Positions 1 to 5,556 of a stretch of 9,652 nucleotides of DNA are shown here, piece after piece. The translations under genes and the position numbers were made by a program. Each line of letters starts with the position of its first letter. Position 1 is the stretch's first letter. The notes beneath the pieces were generated by a model. It searched no databases, was not told where the DNA came from, and was given only the letters and a program-made list of their open reading frames with translations. The stretch spans positions 1 through 9,652 of the forward strand of contig PKCQ01000610.1 in NCBI GenBank assembly GCA_002862265.1. The letters are read 5' to 3'. This stretch comes from Planctomycetaceae bacterium. Lineage in GTDB: Bacteria > Planctomycetota > Planctomycetia > Pirellulales > Pirellulaceae.

Positions 1-744
1 TGGAACGACTACGGCATCGGCCTATTGCTCGCTGGTAAATCGCAACTGCGACAAGCGGCCGACGCGTTTCGGCAAGTCGAACAGCTGGATCGCGCTGACG
101 GGCCAGTCAACTTGGCTCGAGTTCAGTTCTCTGAAGGCGATTTGGACGGAGCAACAGAGTCGCTGAAACGAGCCGCCGAAATGACGCCACCACCACCGGC
201 CTGGACCTTGGCTTGGCTCAGTGGTGAGGTGAGTCGGCAGCAAGGTTACTTGAAGGATGCCGAAGCTAGCTTCCGCAGTGTGCTCGAGGATCAGACAGCC
301 GAACGCCGCGAACGTGGTTTTGACTTTAGTCTGGACTACCGTATCCGCAATGCACTTGGCCGCACTCTGATTGACTTGGCGGACGTCGCCTACGATCGCG
401 AGCAGACGGAAGAAGGCGATCGCTTGTGGGGCGAGGCAGAGAAGGAATTCTTGCGGGTACTCGAAACGGACTCCGAGAACTTGACCGCCCACGGCAACTT
501 GGCTCGGATCTACTCTCGGAATGAAAACGCGGAGAAGGCGGATTACCATCGCGAAATGCAGCTTCGTTACAAACCCGATGACAACGCTGCAGATGTCGCT
601 CGCCCCGCAGCGAGACGTCGTTATCCTGCTGCCGATCACGCAGCGGAATCACTCGTGATCTACTGGATGCATCGAGAAGGTGCCCCAGGTTTGCCGCCAG
701 AGGCAGTGCAAGACGAGACAAGCGTTACTGTTTCGCGAGAGTAG
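1..744 (+). CDS. TPR-repeat protein, C-terminal part (5' end outside the window)
   Basis: The frame is open from base 1 to a TAG at 742-744, giving 247 visible residues, so the gene begins upstream. A TTG at 25 is only an internal codon. Helix-turn-helix pairs with TPR character (small residues at A/G positions, aromatic caps) lie at about residues 3-30, 36-63, 67-97, 114-157 and 161-190. The last pair reads AHGNLARIYSRNENAEKAD. After the repeats comes a basic stretch (RPAARRRYPAADHAAES) and a tail that looks disordered. TPR domains act as protein-protein scaffolds; no enzymatic motif is visible. In planctomycetes, TPR proteins of this kind, some with a multihaem cytochrome N-terminus, often sit beside CRTAC1-like genes, as here; a haem domain would be outside the window and is only a guess. 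A co-transcribed pair with the next gene is likely (98 bp gap, same strand). Confidence 0.8.
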   Translation, partial: WNDYGIGLLLAGKSQLRQAADAFRQVEQLDRADGPVNLARVQFSEGDLDGATESLKRAAEMTPPPPAWTLAWLSGEVSRQQGYLKDAEASFRSVLEDQTAERRERGFDFSLDYRIRNALGRTLIDLADVAYDREQTEEGDRLWGEAEKEFLRVLETDSENLTAHGNLARIYSRNENAEKADYHREMQLRYKPDDNAADVARPAARRRYPAADHAAESLVIYWMHREGAPGLPPEAVQDETSVTVSRE

Positions 745-755
745 CGACCAGCAAA

Positions 756-778
756 CCTCTCCTCCCGCTCGCGAGAGG
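756..778 (+). other. small inverted repeat between the TPR and CRTAC1-like genes
   Basis: CCTCTC (756-761) and GAGAGG (773-778) are complementary arms around an 11-base C-rich loop, 12 bases after the TPR stop codon. No T-run follows, so it is not a clear intrinsic terminator. It could be an attenuating or mRNA-processing hairpin between two co-transcribed genes, or chance. Confidence 0.2.
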
Positions 779-842
779 ATCCGTTAGCGCATCCCCTGCG
801 TTCTACTCCACTTCATACATCTCAGTACAACAACGCTTACTC

Positions 843-2696
843 ATGAACACCCCGGAAAACCGTGAAGACCAAGACGAGCAAAATGATGAAGTCATTGCCT
901 CAGCACTGAAGAACTCTGTCACAGTGCTTGTTGCGGTCGCCATTCTGGTCGGTACCGGGTTCCTCGTTCGATCGTTTTATGTGGCCGAAGAAATCGTCGA
1001 GCAAGAGACGGAAATCACTCTGCCTGAAGAACGAGAAGTTGTCCAGGAAATCCCCTCGATGCCTTTCGTGGATATTACGAAAGAATGCGGTGTGGACTGG
1101 GTCCACATAAGTGGGATGGAAGGCGAAAAATTGCTGCCGGAAACTATGGGTGGTGGCATTGCCATCCTCGATTACGACCAAGACGGCGACGAAGATCTAC
1201 TCTTCGTCGGGGGCACCACCTGGGAATGGTCCGAAGCTCCGAACCCGACCCCACGTTCTTTGTGCCTTTTCGCCAATGATGGAACAGGCAAATTCACTGA
1301 CGTCACCGAGCCTGCAGGTCTCACAGCGAATTTCTACGGCATGGCCCCGGCTATCGGCGACATCGACAATGATGGCTGGCCAGATTTGTTTGTCACAGCC
1401 GTGGGAGAAAACCGGCTTTATCGCAACGAAAAAGGCAAGTTTACTCGCGTAAAAGGCACTGGTGGCCTAGCAGGTTCAAAGGATGCTTGGAGTAGCGGCG
1501 CTGTCTGGTTCGACTATGACAAAGACGGCTTATTGGACTTATTCGTCTGTGACTACGTTATCTGGAATCGCGATTTGGACTTGTCTTTGGCCTTTAGCTT
1601 GACGGGTTCCGGCCGCGCCTACGGACAGCCTACGGCTTTCAGCGGCACGAACTCGCACCTGTTCCACAACGAAGGCAATGGAGTATTCCGCGAAGTCACC
1701 GACGAGATGGGTATCAAAGTCGAAAACCCAAACACTCAAGTGCCTATGGGCAAGGGACTTGGTGTGGCGGCGATCGACATCGATGGAGATGGCTGGCAGG
1801 AAATCCTGGTCGCCAACGACACCGTCCAGAACTTCCTGTTCATGAACATGCAAGGCAAGGAGTTTGTCGAAGCCGGTGTACTACAAGGGGTTGCCTTTGA
1901 CCGAGACAGTATTGCCACTGGCGCAATGGGCGTTGATTGCAGTTACTTCCGCAACAATGAAACGCTTGCGATTGCCATCGGTAACTTTGCCAACGAGCAG
2001 TCTTCGATGTACATGAGCCGTGGTGATGGCGCACCCTTCAATGATCAATCTCTCGTAACTGGGCTGGGCCCGTTAAGTCGATTGAATCTGACATTCGGAA
2101 TTTGCTTTGCCGACTTGGATCTCGACTCGCGACAAGACATGGTGGCCGCCAATGGACACCTCGAAGAAGAAATCTCGAAGATTCAATCCACACAACAGTA
2201 CGAACAGCCACCTCAATTCTTATGGAACGCTGGCTTATCAGGCTCCAGCGAGCTAGTCGCTTGGAAGTCAGAACAACTTGGTATGGATGCCTTTGCACTG
2301 ATGGTCGGGCGGGGATTAGCCTATGGGGACCTCGATGGCGATGGCGACTTGGATCTAGTCTTTGTCGGCAACAGTAGTGCGCCTCGCATTCTACGAAACG
2401 ACCAAGATTTAAAAAACAACTGGTTGCGTCTGTCCATCCAAGGCACCAAGTCCAACCGTGATGCGATTGGAGCAGTCGTCGAAGTCACCACTGGCAAGAC
2501 AACGCAGCGGCGCATAGTCGCTTCAACACGAAGTTATATCAGCCAGTGTGAAGCCACTCTCACTTTTGGCCTCGGAGCCGTCACCGAAGTCGACTCCATC
2601 CAAGTCACTTGGCCCAGCGGTTTGCGAGAAACGTTTTCGGCTGAGGTCAATCAATTGACAGAATTGGTGGAAGGAAAAGGAAGACAGAGCAATTAG
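843..2696 (+). CDS. CRTAC1-like FG-GAP/VCBS repeat protein with C-terminal ASPIC/UnbV domain, membrane-anchored
   Basis: 617 residues, ATG start, TAG stop. No Shine-Dalgarno sequence precedes the ATG, which is common in planctomycetes. The N-terminus is polar and acidic, followed by one hydrophobic segment at about residues 27-47 with no obvious cleavage site, so it is probably a signal anchor with the rest outside the cytoplasm. FG-GAP/VCBS blades carry calcium-loop motifs of the type DxDxDG: 110-118 (DYDQDGDED), 173-181 (DIDNDGWPD), 224-232 (DYDKDGLLD), 312-320 (DIDGDGWQE), 424-432 (degenerate, DLDLDSRQD) and 496-504 (DLDGDGDLD). This predicts an integrin-alpha-like beta-propeller. Residues about 527-598 match the ASPIC/UnbV domain (NWLRLSIQG, AIGAVVEV, QVTWPSG). 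Biochemical function is unknown for the bacterial family; ligand or surface adhesion is a family-level inference. It probably works with the TPR protein upstream. Confidence 0.93.
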   Translation: MNTPENREDQDEQNDEVIASALKNSVTVLVAVAILVGTGFLVRSFYVAEEIVEQETEITLPEEREVVQEIPSMPFVDITKECGVDWVHISGMEGEKLLPETMGGGIAILDYDQDGDEDLLFVGGTTWEWSEAPNPTPRSLCLFANDGTGKFTDVTEPAGLTANFYGMAPAIGDIDNDGWPDLFVTAVGENRLYRNEKGKFTRVKGTGGLAGSKDAWSSGAVWFDYDKDGLLDLFVCDYVIWNRDLDLSLAFSLTGSGRAYGQPTAFSGTNSHLFHNEGNGVFREVTDEMGIKVENPNTQVPMGKGLGVAAIDIDGDGWQEILVANDTVQNFLFMNMQGKEFVEAGVLQGVAFDRDSIATGAMGVDCSYFRNNETLAIAIGNFANEQSSMYMSRGDGAPFNDQSLVTGLGPLSRLNLTFGICFADLDLDSRQDMVAANGHLEEEISKIQSTQQYEQPPQFLWNAGLSGSSELVAWKSEQLGMDAFALMVGRGLAYGDLDGDGDLDLVFVGNSSAPRILRNDQDLKNNWLRLSIQGTKSNRDAIGAVVEVTTGKTTQRRIVASTRSYISQCEATLTFGLGAVTEVDSIQVTWPSGLRETFSAEVNQLTELVEGKGRQSN

Positions 2697-2987
2697 CGCG
2701 TCAGTGTCAGACTCGGTTATTGACACCAAGTTTCTTCGGATTCCCGAATGAAGCTTGCCCCTGCAAGAATCAATCACGAAGAAAAGAACCGGGAAAACAC
2801 AATTACACTGCCATTTTCGCCTGCGCGTATCCCGGCAAGACTCCCGTTATCTCACTATTACACCTACCACGCCAACAGCCCCCAACTCACCAAAGTTATA
2901 GCCGATGAGGCAGTCCTGCAATGCCGCACTGCGATACGCGCAACAACAATCAATCACACACAACGAATCTGAACACCGGCTTATTTC
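2697..2987. other. convergent intergenic region
   Basis: This 291-base stretch lies between the end of the + strand CRTAC1-like gene and the end of the - strand gene remnant. No credible coding frame was found. It contains a weak hairpin, GTGTCA (2704-2709) with TGACAC (2721-2726) around an 11-base loop, just after the UnbV stop codon, but without a T-run on either strand. It also has a longer-range 10-base inverted pair, TGCGCGTATC (2822-2831) and GATACGCGCA (2933-2942). Transcription termination for both directions would be expected here, but no canonical terminator is visible. Confidence 0.45.
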
Positions 2988-3263
2988 TCACATAGCTCGA
3001 AGGGTATCTCGGCCCCGCGCAGCTGCCTCTACCGGATCTAGCGCCAGAGCTTCTAAATACCCTGGAACAATGAAACCATTTACGAGAGCGGCTGCGATCA
3101 TCACCAATCAACCCACTAGAATTTCCATTGCACCTAGTCGAATCGAAGTCCGATTGACGCCGAGCCTAGTCGCAATGAAGAAGAGTGACGTTCCCAAAAG
3201 AGCATTAGCCCGAGGTGGCCTCCGTGTACCAAACGATTGATCATTTGTAAGGCTGCGACCTCC
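2988..3263 (-). pseudogene. remnant of a small two-helix membrane protein (in-frame stop)
   Basis: On the - strand one frame reads like a coherent small membrane protein of about 90 residues. It has a polar start (TNDQSFGTRRPPRAN), a first hydrophobic segment (ALLGTSLFFIATRLGV), a positively charged loop (NRTSIRLGAM), a second hydrophobic segment (LVMIAAALVNGFIVP) and an acidic/basic tail ending RGRDTLRAM at TGA 2988-2990. The frame is interrupted by a TGA at 3108-3110, between EILVG and LVMIAA, where TGG (Trp) would fit. A strong Shine-Dalgarno-like GAGGAGGT lies at 3258-3265, but at the expected distance the frame has CTT and no start codon. The nearest ATG, in another frame, gives only a short unlikely peptide. 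Both defects suggest a decayed gene. I do not recognise the family. It lies 41 bases downstream of the Gfo/Idh/MocA gene on the same strand. Confidence 0.35.
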
Positions 3264-3265
3264 TC
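3258..3265 (-). promoter_or_regulatory. Shine-Dalgarno-like GAGGAGGT before the membrane-protein remnant
   Basis: A near-perfect anti-16S complement on the - strand. It is followed 6 bases later by CTT in the frame of the hydrophobic remnant, and about 15 bases later by an ATG in a different, poorly protein-like frame. Its presence supports a former gene start here. Confidence 0.3.
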
Positions 3266-3304
3266 AGCATATTCCTCAAACGAGGACAGCAAGGTTCTAG
3301 CTCT

Positions 3305-4480
3305 TCAACCTAGCCTATACGGCTCGCGCATCTTAGCGGCTAGAAGCAGCCGGCTTGCCTCATCATCACCTACGATTTGCTGTTTCTTACCGTCCCAAAA
3401 AATCTCTCGCCTTAGCTGCTGAGATACATAGCCAAGCAATCCCGGAGTGATGGATCGCAGCGTTACATCGGGAGGCGAAATACATCTGTTTCGTGATCGC
3501 ACGCAGTCCAAGAAGTTCTGCATGTGATCATTGGAAACATAGACGTTCTCCGGTCCGGCATCAAAGCCTCGCTTCTTCCACTCTGGATTTGAAGCTGTGA
3601 TTCGTCCACGAGTCACATGAAGCCATCCATCTTCGCCAATCCACTTCGTACCTACCTTGCTCTGCGACGAAATGACCGATTCGATACTGCGAGCATGGGT
3701 ACAGCGGATTTCATACTGATGCGGAGTGTCATAGACTTCCGTTTCCGGGAACCGCCAATTGACAGCTTCGACCGTCCGCGGCCCCGATGCGTCTTCACCG
3801 ATGGACCACTGCGCGATGTCGTTGTAGTGACCGATCCAATCCATCAGCGCGCCTCCGCCAAAGCCTCTTGAACCACGCCACCAACGGTGATGCCTGGCTC
3901 GCATATAAGGCAACTTCTCAGCAGGTCCGCACCAGATATCATAGTCCAAGCTGTCCGGAGTTTTCTCGAGCTTCGAATCCCCCATCGGCTTGGCATACCC
4001 CGGAGGTAAGCCCACCTCTATCTTCTGGATCTGGCCCAACAATCCATTGCGGACAATCTCTGTAGCTTGACGAAACAATCGATCCGATCTCTGCTGTGAA
4101 CCGGTTTGAAAAACTGCTTTATTCTGCTTCACAGCTTCGCAAATCTTCAGACCTTCCGCAAAGCTATGAGCCACTGGCGTCTCACAGTAAACATCCTTGC
4201 CTCTATCCATCGCTTCGATCGCGCACAAGGCATGCCAGTGATCCGGCGTCGCTACCACTACAGCATCGACATCTGATCTCGCACAGAATTCACGATAGTC
4301 CTTGCAGACAAAGACCCCATCAGCGGAACCATAAGCTTTCTTGATCGTGTCCACGGCTCCTTGTCGCCCCATCGCCCTGCCCGTGCCCCAAGGGTTGTCT
4401 CGATAGTGCAAATCGTGGACATCACAAACTGCGGTGACTTGTACGTCTTTGCGTTTTAGAAGATCATCGAGCAAGTACAT
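3305..4480 (-). CDS. Gfo/Idh/MocA family oxidoreductase, main body (separated from its N-terminus by a frameshift)
   Basis: Family members are NAD(P)-dependent sugar or inositol dehydrogenases and relatives; planctomycetes carry many Tat-exported copies. The first ATG in this frame (4480) is not the true start. The frame is open upstream and encodes KLQVGVIGLGGRG just before it, the GxGxxG dinucleotide motif, but no ATG, GTG or TTG precedes it. Numbered from the ATG at 4480: Rossmann beta-strand and acidic residue AVCDVHD at 17-23; ATPDHWH at 77-83; the family EKP position reads ETP at 100-102 (YCETPVAHS); GSQQRSD at 127-133; and the C-terminal substrate-domain HxxD in DWIGHYND, with H218 and D221. 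The C-terminus (DDEASRLLLAAKMREPYRLG) looks complete. Losing the Lys of EKP and the frameshift both suggest that this copy is inactive or decaying. The broad family is certain; the substrate is unknown. Confidence 0.88.
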   Translation of the reverse strand: MYLLDDLLKRKDVQVTAVCDVHDLHYRDNPWGTGRAMGRQGAVDTIKKAYGSADGVFVCKDYREFCARSDVDAVVVATPDHWHALCAIEAMDRGKDVYCETPVAHSFAEGLKICEAVKQNKAVFQTGSQQRSDRLFRQATEIVRNGLLGQIQKIEVGLPPGYAKPMGDSKLEKTPDSLDYDIWCGPAEKLPYMRARHHRWWRGSRGFGGGALMDWIGHYNDIAQWSIGEDASGPRTVEAVNWRFPETEVYDTPHQYEIRCTHARSIESVISSQSKVGTKWIGEDGWLHVTRGRITASNPEWKKRGFDAGPENVYVSNDHMQNFLDCVRSRNRCISPPDVTLRSITPGLLGYVSQQLRREIFWDGKKQQIVGDDEASRLLLAAKMREPYRLG

Positions 4481-4623
4481 GCCGCGGCCACCAAGCCCGA
4501 TGACTCCAACTTGAAGCTTCGAATTGGCCGTACAGCCGAAGCAGAACGAATGGACAGGGACGAGGTCGCCAGTGCTACTGTCGAGACCTGGATAGCCTTG
4601 CGGCGTTGTATTTGATTTGACAA
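4481..4623 (-). pseudogene. frameshifted N-terminus of the Gfo/Idh/MocA gene (Tat-like leader and start of Rossmann fold)
   Basis: A TTG at 4623-4621 follows AGGAGAGG with a 4-base gap and opens a frame reading MSNQIQRRKAIQVSTVALA, a leader with twin arginines and a hydrophobic core ending near SIRSASA. This is the usual exported leader of planctomycete Gfo/Idh proteins. The reading must then switch to the frame of the downstream ORF for the fold to start (ANSKLQVGVIGLGGRG). The switch falls at about 4515-4535, in GCTGTACGGCCAATTCG on the - strand. From 4623 to 3305 is 1319 bases, so one base is missing or two are extra; adding a single base after GCTG would restore a plausible SASAVTANSKLQVG. 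The leader frame alone runs on to 4456 as unlikely sequence. A sequencing error is possible, as is real gene inactivation. Confidence 0.65.
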
Positions 4624-4627
4624 GAAT

Positions 4628-4635
4628 CCTCTCCT
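4628..4635 (-). promoter_or_regulatory. ribosome binding site fixing a TTG start for the Gfo/Idh/MocA gene
   Basis: AGGAGAGG on the - strand lies 4 bases before the TTG at 4623-4621. It favours that TTG over the in-frame ATG at 4674, which has no such site and would add an unlikely Cys/Tyr-rich extension before the leader. Confidence 0.5.
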
Positions 4636-4863
4636 AGCCTTGATCCCAATTTTGTAGCAGCACGGCGTATGCATTATCCATTTTTCAGCAACAGTTGTCA
4701 GTCATGTCCCACATACCTGACCTTGACCACAAAGTTTTCGCGGTTTCGATCACGGAGTCTTCGCTGAAGCCATGAGAAACACTCGTTTTGTGACTAGCCA
4801 TTATTATTGCGGTTGCCGATCGATCTCACGTTCCCGGACGCTTGAGCTCATCCTTACTTCCAG
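4636..4863. other. non-coding stretch upstream of the Gfo/Idh/MocA gene
   Basis: No credible gene was found. On the - strand a GATAAT element (about 4675-4680) lies roughly 55 bases before the TTG start and resembles a -10 box. No matching -35 hexamer is at the right distance, so a promoter is possible but not shown. Confidence 0.25.
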
Positions 4864-5196
4864 TCAAACGCGAAGCGCAGTTCGAATCTCGTCGAAGAAT
4901 TCAGCGACGAGCGGCTTACAATCAGGGTCTTTGATTCGGACCGGAGCACTTCCGGTTTGATAAGGATGTTCTCCTGCCTGAAAGACCGCAAACACATCCT
5001 TGAGCAAAACGAAGCGTCCTGATGCTGGACCGCATTTTGCAGGCGATGATCTATCCCTGCTCTCTCGTAGAAGCATAGAATCATTCGTTCTTAAGAACTG
5101 AACAACGGCAGGATGAGAGCCATCTGCAGCCCAGATCTCACCAGTCACCATCACTCCGATAGATCCATCAAAATGACCGCCAAAGTCTTCGGCCAT
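4864..5196 (-). CDS. small hypothetical protein, unrecognised
   Basis: An ATG-started frame of 110 residues ends in TGA. Its composition looks like a real soluble protein and not an out-of-frame shadow: GSIGVMVTGEIWAADGSHP near the N-terminus, then GRFVLLKDVFAVFQAGEHPY, APVRIKDPDCKPLVAEFF, and a helical end DEIRTALRV. There is no signal peptide, membrane segment or known motif. No Shine-Dalgarno sequence precedes the ATG; an in-frame stop at 5218-5220 limits upstream extension to 8 codons without a better start. It sits in a damaged stretch between the sulfatase gene and the Gfo/Idh/MocA gene, so it may itself be a fragment of a longer gene. No function is assigned. Confidence 0.4.
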   Translation of the reverse strand: MAEDFGGHFDGSIGVMVTGEIWAADGSHPAVVQFLRTNDSMLLRESRDRSSPAKCGPASGRFVLLKDVFAVFQAGEHPYQTGSAPVRIKDPDCKPLVAEFFDEIRTALRV

Positions 5197-5240
5197 GCAG
5201 GTCTTGTCTGTATTCGGTCAAACCAATGCAGGACGAAAAG

Positions 5241-5465
5241 CTAAGGGGGCTTCGATAATATTTCGAGGATCTTCTCTACCTTCACCCGGGAGACCCGTTT
5301 GCAAGCAGACAAAAACTTCTTGCGGTAATCACACGCTTTTGCCTCAAGTTCTTCGATCTGCTTCAAAGGCCAACCAGAGCCCCAATCGCCTCAGCTGGTA
5401 AGATAGTCGCCGAAGCACACCGATGATTCCGAGATTCTTTCGCCATAGAACTGCAAGCCGTTAAC
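5241..5465 (-). pseudogene. possible decayed gene fragment with in-frame stop
   Basis: One - strand frame reads VNGLQFYGERISESSVCFGD then YLTS, a TGA at 5391-5393, then GDWGSGWPLKQIEELEAKAC and on through a charged amphipathic helix (YRKKFLSACKRVSRVKVEKI) to LEILSKPP and a TAG at 5241-5243. The 49 open codons after the TGA look like a genuine helical C-terminus, and TGG in place of the TGA would read through. Further upstream in this frame, stops occur about as often as chance would give, so only the C-terminal part is supported. The family is not recognised. It starts about 90 bases after the sulfatase stop codon, on the same strand. A competing frame (5363-5563) is discussed under rejected items. 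Confidence 0.27.
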
Positions 5466-5556
5466 TCAAGAAGCCCACTAGCAAGCCAATGCCACATATC
5501 CGGTCGAATCAATGCATCCGTTGAAGGCTCACCGAACAGGTTCAAAATCCAGCACA

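Noticed and set aside
22..639. 205-codon open frame on the - strand opposite the TPR gene
   Set aside because: It lies wholly antisense to a convincing TPR coding sequence, and its translation is low-complexity and motif-free.
2704..2726. hairpin GTGTCA/TGACAC after the CRTAC1-like gene as a Rho-independent terminator
   Set aside because: The stem is only 6 base pairs with an 11-base loop and no T-run on either strand.
2822..2942. 10-base inverted repeat TGCGCGTATC/GATACGCGCA as insertion-sequence ends
   Set aside because: The interval of about 100 bases holds no coding sequence, no target-site duplication was seen, and the arms are too short; chance is adequate.
2905..3240. 111-codon + strand frame between the two gene groups
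   Set aside because: It is antisense to the more coherent two-helix membrane-protein remnant, has no start signal, and is an Arg/Ser/Ala-rich shadow.
4456..4674. the 72-codon frame at the Gfo/Idh start as a separate small gene
   Set aside because: Its middle is the Tat-like leader of the oxidoreductase; the part after the frameshift (ending AAACTCSMIF) is the shadow of the Rossmann-fold coding sequence.
4675..4680. GATAAT as a -10 box for the Gfo/Idh/MocA gene
   Set aside because: No -35-like hexamer is found 16-18 bases upstream, and planctomycete promoter rules are uncertain.
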